Below are positions 1 to 7,797 of a stretch of 56,361 nt of DNA, piece by piece. The notes beneath the pieces were generated by a model, which was not told where the DNA came from, did no database searches, and worked only from the letters and a program-made list of their open reading frames with translations. Position numbers and translations under genes: made by a program. The stretch's first letter is position 1. Each line of letters opens with the position of its first letter. Source of the DNA: an uncultured Eubacterium sp. Its GTDB lineage: Bacteria; Bacillota; Clostridia; Oscillospirales; Acutalibacteraceae. The DNA is taken from contig CAJOEV010000016.1 of NCBI GenBank assembly GCA_905233545.1, forward strand, positions 1 to 56,361. Direction: 5' to 3'.

Positions 1-61
1 TTTTCCATCATCTTTCATCACCATAGTTATTATACCATATTTTCCCTCCTCAAACAACAAA

Positions 62-83
62 AGCCCACCCTTTCGAGTGGACT
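62..83. terminator. Bidirectional intrinsic terminator
   Basis: Seven-pair arms (62-68 and 77-83) close an eight-base loop, with one G-U pair when read on the minus strand. T-rich tracts follow on both sides. It ends the minus-strand transcript of the secreted protein at 134-1267 and could also stop plus-strand transcription entering from the left edge. Confidence 0.7.
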
Positions 84-98
84 TTTTCGACAGTCTGA

Positions 99-126
99 AG
101 CGTCGGAAGGATAATCTTCCGACGCT
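99..126 (+). terminator. Intrinsic terminator hairpin, T-tract on plus strand
   Basis: Perfect 11-base arms at 99-109 and 116-126 enclose a six-base loop. TTTTTGTTTT follows only on the plus strand, so it is directed at a transcript entering from the left. It sits directly 3' of the stop codon at 134. Confidence 0.7.
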
Positions 127-133
127 TTTTGTT

Positions 134-1267
134 TTATCTTGTTTTAACTGTTTTGATTTTACTCCAGCCTGAATAATATGTTTTTTTATTTACAACCTTA
201 TATGTTCTCACTCTTACATAATATTTTTGCCTTCTGTTGAGATAAGATACTTTAAGGCGTGTATTTTTCGTTCCTTTAACAGTGAGTGTCTTTTTATTCT
301 TTGAGAATTCTTTATCGGCTGCATACTGAATCTGATAACCCGTTATGCGTTTTGAACGCATTCTGTATTTAACCGAAAAGCCCCTTCTTTGGGCGGTTAA
401 TTTTTGAATAGATGTTTTCTTCGGATTAATATGGAAAGCTTTCGTATATGAGCCTTCGTAATCGTTTTTAAAGGTTATTTTTACTTTCGCCGTTCCGATT
501 ACCTTATTCTGTAAATACTTAACCTTGTAGTTTTTCTTGCTGATTTTTCGTCCTTTGTAGTCTCTTACAGTTACAATCGGACGCTTGTATTTGCCGTTAT
601 ATGTATAGTAAGGATGTGAAAGCGTAATCTTTTTTACACGCGAAATCGATTTTGTTGCCTTGAAATAATCGCAGCCATTCTTGGTGCATGAAACATAGCG
701 GCTTCCCTTACAGCATTTCTTCAAATCCGATTTATTGACATATGAACGCATTTTTCCTTCATGCAGTTCATGGGTATGAGCATTGATTACAACATTTGAA
801 TTATATGTTTTTTTGCCGACATTGATTATTGCAAGATAATAAGCTTTTTCTTTTTCAAGCTTCGTGCACATTGATGGGTTTGAAGTTAATGAAAGCTTTG
901 AATAATCATTTGAACTTCCGTTTGCAATACACATAACATTTGCTTTTGACTTTTCGTTTTTATCAAACACATAGGCAAACAATGTTGCATTATCGCTTGT
1001 ATCAGAAAAATCCGTGTCGAAAACGAATTCAAAATATCCCGTTTTTTGGGGAAGAAATTTTGCACAGTAAAAATCGGTTTCGGATAAATCGTCGACATTG
1101 ATTTTTTTGAGTTTGCTCAGGCTGATTGCTTTTTGAACAACCTGAAAGCTTTCACCCAAAGCAACCTTCGGCGCTTCTTTTTTTGTATGGGCAAAAACAT
1201 TTGATGAAAAAGAAAATGAGCAGATAAATATAACTGCTGATAATATAATTGAAAGTGCTTTTTTCAT
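134..1267 (-). CDS. Secreted protein with C-terminal Fn3-like module
   Basis: This 377-residue protein starts with a clear signal peptide: MKKALS, a hydrophobic core and a likely cleavage after NVFA near residue 26. A middle part holds a small Cys/His cluster (HTHELHEG, then KKCC, C and C around residues 165-200). It is followed by an Ig-like repeat of the clostridial type YTYNGKYKRPIVTVRD (about 220-285). The last 90 residues form a Fn3-like module (ITGYQIQYA, YYVRVRTY, YSGWSKIKTV), closely matching the C-terminus of the 1024-residue LRR protein at 7798-10872. No LPXTG motif or membrane anchor is visible. The start has a GAGGTG ribosome site and a good promoter. It is probably extracellular or wall-associated; its ligand is unknown. 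Confidence 0.75.
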   Translation of the reverse strand: MKKALSIILSAVIFICSFSFSSNVFAHTKKEAPKVALGESFQVVQKAISLSKLKKINVDDLSETDFYCAKFLPQKTGYFEFVFDTDFSDTSDNATLFAYVFDKNEKSKANVMCIANGSSNDYSKLSLTSNPSMCTKLEKEKAYYLAIINVGKKTYNSNVVINAHTHELHEGKMRSYVNKSDLKKCCKGSRYVSCTKNGCDYFKATKSISRVKKITLSHPYYTYNGKYKRPIVTVRDYKGRKISKKNYKVKYLQNKVIGTAKVKITFKNDYEGSYTKAFHINPKKTSIQKLTAQRRGFSVKYRMRSKRITGYQIQYAADKEFSKNKKTLTVKGTKNTRLKVSYLNRRQKYYVRVRTYKVVNKKTYYSGWSKIKTVKTR

Positions 1268-1289
1268 TATTACACCTCACTTTGCAGTC

Positions 1290-1318
1290 ATTATACCACT
1301 TTTTTCCATTTTTTGCAA
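1290..1318 (-). promoter_or_regulatory. Sigma-A promoter of the 134-1267 gene
   Basis: On the minus strand TTGCAA (1318-1313), a 17-base spacer and TATAAT (1295-1290) lie about 23 bases before the start codon. No operator-like repeat is seen. Confidence 0.7.
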
Positions 1319-1422
1319 ATTGACAAACTGACAGACTTTAGAGAAAGGTGCAGAATTTCGTTTTTTGCAAACTTTGCTGTATATAAATACCGCTTGTTCG
1401 TAAAAAACGAAAAACGCTAAAA

Positions 1423-1449
1423 AGCTCGAGAATTCGATGTTCTCGGGCT
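1423..1449. terminator. Bidirectional intrinsic terminator
   Basis: Ten-base arms at 1423-1432 and 1440-1449 (one G-U pair) surround a seven-base loop, with T-tracts in both directions. The gene-free stretch 1268-1580 otherwise holds the promoter at 1290-1318, a CCCTACA hairpin at 1484-1512 and a short hairpin at 1562-1580 directly after the tsaD stop codon. No further gene was seen there. Confidence 0.7.
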
Positions 1450-1483
1450 TTTTCAACAGATAATTCTATATGGTGCTATGCAC

Positions 1484-1512
1484 GCGGAGCGTCGGGGTCG
1501 CCGCTCCCTACA
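1484..1512 (+). repeat. CCCTACA-ended hairpin repeat, copy 1
   Basis: GGAGCG pairs with CGCTCC across a GC-rich loop, and CTACAAAT follows. The same layout recurs at 2654-2682 and 45189-45215, and as an inverted pair at 7626-7735. All copies are intergenic. Confidence 0.65.
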
Positions 1513-1580
1513 AATATTATTTAATACTAATCGGCGGGTTATGCCCTTTGTCTAAAGTCTGAGCGCCGAAAAACGGCGCT

Positions 1581-2594
1581 TTAATAGTTTATTTTATCTA
1601 TGGGCATCGTTGCATATGCGTTCAGACTTTCATCTGCAACAACACCTTTTTTATACTCAAAATATCCCTGAGCTCCAATCATAGCGGCGTTATCCCCACA
1701 GTATTTCAGCTGTGGTATTGAAAGGCTGATTCTATGCTTTTTGCACAGCTTTTCAGCCTCGCTTCTCAGCTTTGAGTTTGCGCTCACACCGCCTGCAATA
1801 ACAACCTGCTTTGCACCTGTGTTTTCAATTGCAAGTTCAAGCTTTTCAAGCAGACAGTCAACAACAGCCTTTTGAAACGATGCCGCAATGTCGGCTTTGT
1901 TTATTTCCCCGCCTTTCTGATTGGCATTGTGAATTATATTAATAACCGCAGTTTTTAGTCCGCTGAAGGAATAGTCATAAAGAGAGTCATTAACCTTTGG
2001 ATGAGTGAATTCAAATGCGTTTTCATTGCCCTCTTTTGAAAGCTTATCAATGCTCACTCCCCCCGGATATTCAAGTCCCATTGCGCGTCCCGCTTTATCA
2101 AGTGCCTCGCCCGCTGCATCATCCCTTGTTTTTCCGATAACTTCAATTTCAGTGTAGTCCTTAACCAGAACTATATGCGAATGTCCTCCGCTTACAACAA
2201 GGCAAAGAAATTCCGGCTCAAGCTCGGTATCAATATAATTTGAAGCGATATGTCCCCTTAAATGGTGCACGGGAACAAGGGGCTTATCTGCGGCAAGCGC
2301 AAGTCCCTTTGCAAAATTAACGCCCACAAGCAGGCTTCCGATGAGTCCGGGAGCATATGTAACGGCAATTGCATCAATATCATCAACAGTGCAGTTTGCC
2401 TGCTCCAGCACTTCAGAAACAACACCGCTTATACTCTCAGCGTGCCTTCTTGAAGCTATTTCGGGAACAACTCCGCCGTAGAGCTTATGCTCTTCAAGCG
2501 AAGTTGCAATAACACTTGATAAAACCTTCCTTCCGTCTTCAACAACGGCAGCCGCCGTTTCATCGCAGGAGCTTTCAATTCCGAGTATTTTCAT
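1581..2594 (-). CDS. tsaD: tRNA N6-threonylcarbamoyladenosine transferase TsaD
   Basis: TsaD transfers threonylcarbamoyl from its adenylate to A37 of ANN-decoding tRNAs, together with TsaB and TsaE. The 337-residue length is normal for the family. The N-terminus ILGIESSCDETAAA is the ASKHA phosphate-binding signature. HHLRGHIASN (about residues 108-117) carries the metal-binding histidines, GGHSHIVLV follows, and the C-terminal GGVSANSKLR and YCGDNAAMIG motifs are intact. It lies downstream of polA and rimI on the same strand; a tsaE-tsaB-rimI-tsaD order is common in Firmicutes, but tsaE and tsaB are not in this window. A 137-base gap holding two repeat elements separates it from rimI. Confidence 0.97.
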   Translation of the reverse strand: MKILGIESSCDETAAAVVEDGRKVLSSVIATSLEEHKLYGGVVPEIASRRHAESISGVVSEVLEQANCTVDDIDAIAVTYAPGLIGSLLVGVNFAKGLALAADKPLVPVHHLRGHIASNYIDTELEPEFLCLVVSGGHSHIVLVKDYTEIEVIGKTRDDAAGEALDKAGRAMGLEYPGGVSIDKLSKEGNENAFEFTHPKVNDSLYDYSFSGLKTAVINIIHNANQKGGEINKADIAASFQKAVVDCLLEKLELAIENTGAKQVVIAGGVSANSKLRSEAEKLCKKHRISLSIPQLKYCGDNAAMIGAQGYFEYKKGVVADESLNAYATMPIDKINY

Positions 2595-2653
2595 TAATCC
2601 AAATCCTTAAAATATATTTCTTTTAAACAAATATGAAAAGGTAAGCCTTCTCA

Positions 2654-2682
2654 GCGGAACGCCGAGGTCGTCGTTCCCTACA
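2654..2682 (+). repeat. CCCTACA-ended hairpin repeat, copy 2
   Basis: GGAACG pairs with CGTTCC and is followed by CTACAATTTATTT. It has the same orientation and ending as the copy at 1484-1512; the loop bases differ but the pairing is kept. Confidence 0.6.
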
Positions 2683-2688
2683 ATTTAT

Positions 2689-2731
2689 TTGTCTGAACGC
2701 AGTGAGTAACCGACAACTCGGAACTTGAAAC
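2689..2731 (-). repeat. Heptamer array plus box, directly after the rimI stop codon
   Basis: Read on the minus strand, the rimI stop TAA is followed at once by GTTTCAA and GTTCCGA, then GTTGTCGGTTACTC and a box complementary to GAACGCAGTGAG. The plus strand closely resembles the minus strand of the array at 37051-37109 (ACTCGG and AACTTGAAACTTA are shared). Confidence 0.65.
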
Positions 2732-3160
2732 TTACAAATACTTAGTCATCAGTAATGCGTCTTCTTCGGGTTCGCGGTAGAATTTTTGCCGAACGCCAAC
2801 AGTTTCAAAACCGAGTTTTGAATAGAGATTGATTGCAGGGATATTGCTTTTGCGAACCTCAAGAGTTAAAAACTCCATTTCATTTTCAAGCGCCTTTTCA
2901 ACAAGCGCCTTCGCAATTCCCTGCTTTCTGTATTCTTTCAGCGTTGCAACATTGGTAACATAGCCTTCACCGCTGAAAACCTGAATACCGATATAACCCA
3001 AAACGAGTTTTCCGTCTTTTGCAAGATAGAAATGCGAACAGGGATTATTCAGCGATTCTTCAATGCTTTTTTCGCTCCAGGGAACAGAAAAGCATTCATC
3101 TTCAATTTTCTTTATATCAGCAACATCATCAAGCGTTGCCCTTACAATTTCATAATTCAT
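2732..3160 (-). CDS. rimI: Ribosomal-protein-alanine N-acetyltransferase RimI (GNAT)
   Basis: RimI acetylates the N-terminal alanine of ribosomal protein S18 using acetyl-CoA. The 142-residue product starts MNYEIVRATLDDV. It has the GNAT acetyl-CoA loop in the stretch VATLKEYRKQGIAKAL (Q-G-I-A, about residues 71-86) and the C-terminal N-I-P-A-I-N-L-Y-S-K-LGF motif. A GTG twelve bases upstream is also open, but it lies inside a TGACCAC heptamer repeat, so I prefer the ATG at 3160; the ribosome site is weak for both. The gene follows polA after a repeat-filled gap of 23 bases and precedes tsaD, as in many Firmicutes. Confidence 0.9.
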   Translation of the reverse strand: MNYEIVRATLDDVADIKKIEDECFSVPWSEKSIEESLNNPCSHFYLAKDGKLVLGYIGIQVFSGEGYVTNVATLKEYRKQGIAKALVEKALENEMEFLTLEVRKSNIPAINLYSKLGFETVGVRQKFYREPEEDALLMTKYL

Positions 3161-3162
3161 AT

Positions 3163-3183
3163 TACTGACCACTGACCACTAAT
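3163..3183 (-). repeat. TGACCAC heptamer array between polA and rimI
   Basis: About two and a half AGTGGTC units on the minus strand begin three bases after the polA stop and run up to the rimI start. The same unit occurs at 7774-7797, 11950-11998 and 42824-42873. Confidence 0.65.
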
Positions 3184-5766
3184 TTAGTGCGCGTCAAACC
3201 ATGTTCTGCCCAAAGAGCCGTCAGCTCTGAGAAGGACTTTCATTTTGCAGGCATTTTCCATTTCTTCGGTTACAATTCTGAGCGCTTTTTCCGCTTCATC
3301 CTCGGGTGCTTCAACAATCAGTTCATCGTGCACCTGGAGAATCAGCTTTGCTTTCATATTTTCCTTTGTTAAGCGCTCGTCGACTTTAATCATAGCGATT
3401 TTGATTATATCCGCAGCTGTTCCCTGAATGGGCATATTCCTTGCAACTCTTTCACCGAAGGATCTGAGCATATGATTTGATGAATTAAGCTCGGGCAGAT
3501 AGCGCCTTCTGTTGAAGAGGGTTTCGCTGTAGCCTTTTTCTTTTGCTAGGTCAATCATATGATTCATATAATTTGCAACTCCGCTGTAGGTTGCAAGATA
3601 GTTGTCGATATACTCCTGCGCTTCTTTCCTTGTTACGCCGATATCCTTTGCAAGCGAAAACGCACCGATACCGTAAACAATTCCGAAGTTAACCGCCTTT
3701 GCGCGTGAACGGAGCTGTTTTGTTATCATTTCAGCAGGCAATCCGAAAACCTGGGATGCGGTTATCGTGTGTATATCGTCGCCCCTGTTGAAAGCGTTTA
3801 TCATATTTTCATCGTTTGAAAGGTCGGCAAGAACACGAAGCTCAATCTGGCTGTAGTCAGCGTCAACAAGCATATTCCCCGTGCCGGCAACAAAGAATTT
3901 TCTCATCTCTCTGCCGAGCTCTGTCCTTATCGGGATATTCTGAAGATTGGGCTCAAGCGAGCTTATTCTTCCCGTTCTTGTTTCAACCTGGTTGAACGAG
4001 GTATGAATTCTTCCGTCCTCGGCAATAACCTTCAATAATCCGTCGCAGTAGGTTGACTTAAGCTTTGTAAGACTTCTGTATTCAAGGATACAGCTGATAA
4101 CGGGATGCTCGTTGATAAGCCCTTCAAGCACCTCCGCATTTGTTGAATAGCCCGTTTTTGTTTTCTTTTTGCAGGGCAGTTGTAAATCCTCAAAAAGTGC
4201 AACGCCGAGCTGTTTTGGCGAATTGATATTGAATTCATAGCCGACGAAATTATAAATCTGTTCTGTCAGCTCGTCTATCCTGATTGAAAGCTTCTTTGAA
4301 AATTCTTCAATTCCGCTTTTATCAACAGAAAAACCGACGATTTCCATTTTTGCAAGAACTCTTGCAAGCGGAAGCTCGATTTCATCTAAAAGCTTGGTCT
4401 GGTTTGCCTCGTCAAGAAGCATATTTGTTTTATCAAAAAGCGGTTTTAAAACCGATGCAAGCGAAACATTTTCGTCCTCACCGCCGAGAGGATTGCTGTA
4501 TTCAGGAACGGCAATATTGTAATCAAGACATAAATGCTCAATATCATAGTTATTATCCGACGGTTTGAGAAGATATGCACTGAGCATCAAATCACCTGCA
4601 ACATTTTTGCAGTCGGTGCCGAGTTTTGCTGCAAGGCGGTGAAGCTGTTTTGAAAAATAGGTATATTTCTTTATAGCTTCATCCTCAAAAAGTTTCTTGA
4701 CAATTGCGCTGAAATCCGGGTTTTCAGAATGAAGAACAAGAATATCATCACCGAAAGCAAAATATATATCGCTAATAGTGTTATCAATAACAACGGGGTA
4801 TAAATAGACCTCGTTTTCTATTTTTTCAAAGAGTTCATTTGCACTGACCGGCTCTGAGCAGGTTATTTCTCTTTCCTTTGTCGGAGCGATAACCTGAGCT
4901 GCGTCATTTGCGTCAAGCTCAAACCTCGGCATAAGCGAATAGAGTTCAAGCCTTGAAAACTCACCTGCCGCAGCCTTTAAATCTTCGGGCTGAACTTTAT
5001 ATGCATTGATATCTGTTTCAATCGGAGCAGCGCAATTAATTTCGCCGAGAGCAAGTGAAAGATAAGCGTTTTCCTTGTCTTTAATCAGCTTCGCGCGAAC
5101 GCCCTCTTTTATATCGAGTGTTTCAATATTTTCATAGATATAATCAATGCTGCCGTATTTAGAAATCAAATCAAGCGCTGTTTTCGGTCCGACTCCCTGA
5201 ACACCGGGAATATTATCCGAGCTGTCACCCTGGAGCGCCTTGACCTGAATAAGCTGAACGGGCGTTACGCCGTATTCATCAATAATTGCTTTTTCATCAT
5301 AAACATCCGTTGCATTTGTTCTTGCAAGAAGCACCTTGACCGTTCCGTGAGCAAGCTGGAGCGAATCTCTGTCACCCGTTGCAATAAAGCACTCGTCCCC
5401 GTTTTCACGGCATTTCAGCGCGAGAGTTCCGAGAATATCGTCCGCTTCCCAGCCTTCGCATTCAACAATTTTGTAGCCCAGAAGCTTAAGCAGATTTTTT
5501 AAAACGGGCATCTGCGCTCTGAGCTCGTCCGGCATACCGTGGCGCCCTGCCTTGTATGCGTCATACATCTTATGCCTGAAAGTCGGCGCATGAACATCAA
5601 AGGCAACCGCAACCGCATCGGGCTGACTCATTTCCTTGAGTCTTAACAGGATATTTAAAAAGCCATAGATAGCATTGGTGTAATCGCCGTTTTTAGTGGT
5701 TAAAAGCTTAATACCGTAAAACGCACGGTTGACAATGCTGTTTCCGTCAATAACAAGTAGTTTCAT
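3184..5766 (-). CDS. polA: DNA polymerase I
   Basis: PolA fills gaps and removes RNA primers in replication and repair. The 860 residues comprise an N-terminal 5'-3' exonuclease (LLVIDGNSIVNRAFYG; EGWEADDILGTL; IQVKALQGDSSDNIPG), a degenerate 3'-5' exonuclease region (about 300-470) and an intact polymerase. In the polymerase, motif A DADYSQIELRVLADLS lies near 635, motif B RSRAKAVNFGIVYG near 690 and motif C VHDELIVE near 814. The exonuclease region lacks the DxE pair, showing VVIDNTISDIYFAF where proofreading enzymes have it, so proofreading is probably lost, as in Bacillus and Thermus enzymes. It is divergent from alr with its own promoter. Confidence 0.97.
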   Translation of the reverse strand: MKLLVIDGNSIVNRAFYGIKLLTTKNGDYTNAIYGFLNILLRLKEMSQPDAVAVAFDVHAPTFRHKMYDAYKAGRHGMPDELRAQMPVLKNLLKLLGYKIVECEGWEADDILGTLALKCRENGDECFIATGDRDSLQLAHGTVKVLLARTNATDVYDEKAIIDEYGVTPVQLIQVKALQGDSSDNIPGVQGVGPKTALDLISKYGSIDYIYENIETLDIKEGVRAKLIKDKENAYLSLALGEINCAAPIETDINAYKVQPEDLKAAAGEFSRLELYSLMPRFELDANDAAQVIAPTKEREITCSEPVSANELFEKIENEVYLYPVVIDNTISDIYFAFGDDILVLHSENPDFSAIVKKLFEDEAIKKYTYFSKQLHRLAAKLGTDCKNVAGDLMLSAYLLKPSDNNYDIEHLCLDYNIAVPEYSNPLGGEDENVSLASVLKPLFDKTNMLLDEANQTKLLDEIELPLARVLAKMEIVGFSVDKSGIEEFSKKLSIRIDELTEQIYNFVGYEFNINSPKQLGVALFEDLQLPCKKKTKTGYSTNAEVLEGLINEHPVISCILEYRSLTKLKSTYCDGLLKVIAEDGRIHTSFNQVETRTGRISSLEPNLQNIPIRTELGREMRKFFVAGTGNMLVDADYSQIELRVLADLSNDENMINAFNRGDDIHTITASQVFGLPAEMITKQLRSRAKAVNFGIVYGIGAFSLAKDIGVTRKEAQEYIDNYLATYSGVANYMNHMIDLAKEKGYSETLFNRRRYLPELNSSNHMLRSFGERVARNMPIQGTAADIIKIAMIKVDERLTKENMKAKLILQVHDELIVEAPEDEAEKALRIVTEEMENACKMKVLLRADGSLGRTWFDAH

Positions 5767-5795
5767 AAGTTCACCTTATAATAAAAATTCGTTTT

Positions 5796-5824
5796 ATTAT
5801 ATCATAATAATACATAATTTACAA
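5796..5824 (-). promoter_or_regulatory. Sigma-A promoter of polA
   Basis: On the minus strand TTGTAA (5824-5819), a 17-base spacer and TATAAT (5801-5796) lie 30 bases before the polA start. It sits back to back with the alr promoter, only five bases apart, so the two start sites share one short divergent region. Confidence 0.7.
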
Positions 5825-5829
5825 TACAC

Positions 5830-5858
5830 TTGAAATTTTAACATAAAAGTTATAAAAT
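5830..5858 (+). promoter_or_regulatory. Sigma-A promoter of alr
   Basis: TTGAAA, a 17-base spacer and TAAAAT lie 30 bases before the alr ATG. A strong GGAGG ribosome site follows at 5876-5880. Confidence 0.75.
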
Positions 5859-5887
5859 ATACGCAATGATACATTGGAGGCAGAAAA

Positions 5888-7012
5888 ATGTATTTCAGAA
5901 CCGAAGCTCAGATAAGCCTTGACGCTGTTGAGTTCAATTATAACAACACAAGAAAAAAACTGCCCGAAAAAACAAAGCTTCTCGGCGTTATCAAAGCCGA
6001 CGCTTACGGTCACGGCGCAGTAGAGATAGGAAAGTTTCTTGATGAAAAATGCGACTTTTTCGGAGTTGCCTGCTTATATGAAGCGCTTGAGCTTATTAAT
6101 GCGGGAATCAAAACCCCGATTTTAATTCTCGGATATGTTTCTCAGGATGAATTTGAAGCGGTTGTTAAAAACGGTATAAGAATTCCTATTTTTCATTTTG
6201 AAGATGCAAAAGCACTTTCGGACGAAGCGAAGAAACAGGGTAAAAATATTCCCTATCATTTTTGCATAGATACGGGAATGAGCCGTATCGGTTTTCAGGT
6301 AAATGAAGAAAGCGCAGATATCTGCAAGGAGATTGCGAAGCTTGATAATATTTATCCCGAAGGACTTTTTTCTCATTTTGCAACCGCCGATGAAACCGAC
6401 TTATCAAAAGCGCTCAGACAGAGGGACAAGTTTGATGAATTCGTAAATCTCCTCAAGGAAAGAGATATTGAAATTCCGATTAAGCATATCAACAACAGCG
6501 CGGGAATAATGAATTTCGACAAGAGCTATGATATGTGCAGAATGGGAATAATTCTCTACGGTCTTTATCCCTCGCACGAGGTTGATGAAAGTCTGCTTGA
6601 TATCAAACCCGTTATGAGATGGATATCCCATATCTCCCACATTAAAACGCTTGAGGCAGGGCGCGAAATCTCCTACGGCGGAACATTTAAAACCGAAAAG
6701 GAAACCTGCGTTGCAACAGTCCCCGTCGGCTATGCGGACGGCTATCCGAGATGCCTTTCAAACAAGGGCAAGGTTCTTATAAACGGCAAAGAAGCAAGGA
6801 TTTTAGGCAGAGTTTGTATGGACCAGTTCATGGTTGATATAAGCGAAATTCCCGAGGCAGAAATCGGAAGCGAGGTCGTTTTGGTAGGCGACGGACTTTC
6901 AATGGAAGAAGTTTCCGAAGCGGCGTATTCCTTCAACTACGAGCTCCCCTGCCGAATAACAAAACGAGTTCCGAGAGTGTTTTATATAAACGGAAAACCA
7001 ATAAGCATTTAG
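5888..7012 (+). CDS. alr: Alanine racemase
   Basis: Alr is a PLP enzyme that converts L-alanine to D-alanine for peptidoglycan stems. The 374-residue length is typical. The PLP lysine is in LLGVIKADAYGHGA (about residue 38), the catalytic tyrosine in REISYGGTFK (about residue 263), and the C-terminal half carries GYADGYPR and GRVCMDQFMVDIS. The start has GGAGG eight bases upstream. The long palindrome immediately after the stop codon could serve as its terminator as well as the operator of the next gene. Confidence 0.97.
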   Translation: MYFRTEAQISLDAVEFNYNNTRKKLPEKTKLLGVIKADAYGHGAVEIGKFLDEKCDFFGVACLYEALELINAGIKTPILILGYVSQDEFEAVVKNGIRIPIFHFEDAKALSDEAKKQGKNIPYHFCIDTGMSRIGFQVNEESADICKEIAKLDNIYPEGLFSHFATADETDLSKALRQRDKFDEFVNLLKERDIEIPIKHINNSAGIMNFDKSYDMCRMGIILYGLYPSHEVDESLLDIKPVMRWISHISHIKTLEAGREISYGGTFKTEKETCVATVPVGYADGYPRCLSNKGKVLINGKEARILGRVCMDQFMVDISEIPEAEIGSEVVLVGDGLSMEEVSEAAYSFNYELPCRITKRVPRVFYINGKPISI

Positions 7013-7015
7013 CTA

Positions 7016-7056
7016 TTGACAAATGCAATCTAATTGCGTACAATTAGATTGCATTT
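7016..7056 (+). promoter_or_regulatory. ohrR promoter embedded in a perfect 36-base palindrome
   Basis: TTGACA (7016-7021), a 17-base spacer and TACAAT (7039-7044) form a near-consensus promoter. Perfect 16-base arms at 7021-7036 and 7041-7056, with a CGTA centre, cover the spacer and the -10. The half-sites (CTAATTG/CAATTAG) resemble the AATT-rich OhrR operator of Bacillus, so negative autoregulation is likely. T-rich sequence after the right arm could also let the hairpin terminate alr. Confidence 0.85.
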
Positions 7057-7086
7057 TTTATTATATCATATGCACAGGTGATGAAA

Positions 7087-7524
7087 ATGGAAAAGGATTA
7101 CAGCGCACTAAAACTTGAAAATCAGCTTTGCTTTCCGCTTTATGCGTGTTCAAAAGAGGTTGTAAAGAAATATAAGCCCTATCTTGATGAGCTTGATTTA
7201 ACATATACTCAGTATATAACAATGATGGTTTTATGGGATAAGAAAACCGTTAATGTTAAGGAGCTCGGCGAGGAATTATACCTTGATTCGGGAACGCTCA
7301 CTCCCCTGCTCAAAAAGCTTGAAAGCAAGGGATATATTGTAAGGGAGCGCTCAAAGAACGACGAAAGAAACGTTCTCGTTTCAATCACCGAAAAGGGCGA
7401 CGCGCTTAAGGATGAAGCAATCGAGGTTCCGTATAAAATGGTGCAGTGCGTTCATCTTACAAAAGAAGAAGCGCAGGAACTCTACAGACTGCTTCATAAA
7501 TTGCTTGACACGGTTGATGATTAA
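7087..7524 (+). CDS. ohrR: OhrR-like MarR-family redox repressor
   Basis: This 145-residue winged-helix repressor closely resembles Bacillus OhrR, which senses organic hydroperoxides through one N-terminal cysteine. KLENQLCFPLYACSKE carries the expected sensing Cys at about residue 15. YLDSGTLTPLLKKLESKGYI is the recognition helix, and RSKNDERNVLVSIT the wing. I take the ATG at 7087 because AGGTG sits at proper spacing and the protein then begins MEKDYSALKLENQLC, like the Bacillus protein; in-frame starts at 7078 (GTG) and 7081 (ATG) also exist. No ohr peroxidase gene lies beside it, so its regulated target may be elsewhere. Confidence 0.88.
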   Translation: MEKDYSALKLENQLCFPLYACSKEVVKKYKPYLDELDLTYTQYITMMVLWDKKTVNVKELGEELYLDSGTLTPLLKKLESKGYIVRERSKNDERNVLVSITEKGDALKDEAIEVPYKMVQCVHLTKEEAQELYRLLHKLLDTVDD

Positions 7525-7578
7525 TAGTTACGAGCTCCGAGCCCCGAGTTCCGAGTTTCCGGTTACTACCGGTCAATT
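7525..7578 (+). repeat. GAGTTCC-type heptamer array after the ohrR stop codon
   Basis: About four 7-base units (GAGCTCC, GAGCCCC, GAGTTCC, GAGTTTC) begin within a few bases of the ohrR stop. They are followed by CGGTTACTACCGGTCAA, which contains a small CCGGT inverted motif. The units match those at 2689-2731 and 37051-37109. Confidence 0.65.
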
Positions 7579-7625
7579 AGTTAAGGATAAATAAAAATGA
7601 ATGGATTATTCCATTTTATTATAAC

Positions 7626-7735
7626 TGTAGGGCGCGACGCCCTCGACGCGCCGCAGAGAAGAGTTCGTTTCATTTATTTGTTATAGTAGCATAAGTGCAG
7701 CTGCAACGGCGCGTCAAGGGGTGTCGCGCCCTACA
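7626..7735. repeat. 110-base inverted-repeat element (MITE-like)
   Basis: The left arm (7626-7653) begins TGTAGGGCGCGACGCC and the right arm (7707-7735) ends GGTGTCGCGCCCTACA. The arms are about 28 bases each and nearly perfectly complementary, and the interior of about 53 bases is unrelated and non-coding. The ends match the CCCTACA ending of the single hairpins at 1484, 2654 and 45189, so this looks like two copies in inverted order. No clear target-site duplication was seen. Confidence 0.6.
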
Positions 7736-7740
7736 AAAAA

Positions 7741-7763
7741 AGCGTGGTATTTTTTACCACGCT
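7741..7763. terminator. Bidirectional intrinsic terminator
   Basis: Nine-base arms AGCGTGGTA and TACCACGCT enclose a T-rich loop, with T-tracts on both strands. It separates the convergent ohrR and LRR-protein genes. Confidence 0.85.
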
Positions 7764-7773
7764 TTTTCTCTGC

Positions 7774-7797
7774 CCACCGGTCGCTGACCACTGACTG
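7774..7797 (-). repeat. Short TGACCAC heptamer array at the LRR-gene stop codon
   Basis: On the minus strand the TAG stop is followed directly by CAGTCAG, TGGTCAG and CGACCGGTGG, in the same 7-base register as other TGACCAC arrays. Confidence 0.55.

Noticed and set aside
7054-7086. Start of the OhrR-like protein at 7078 or 7081
   Set aside because: The AGGTG ribosome site overlaps these codons, and the known N-terminus of the family fits the ATG at 7087.
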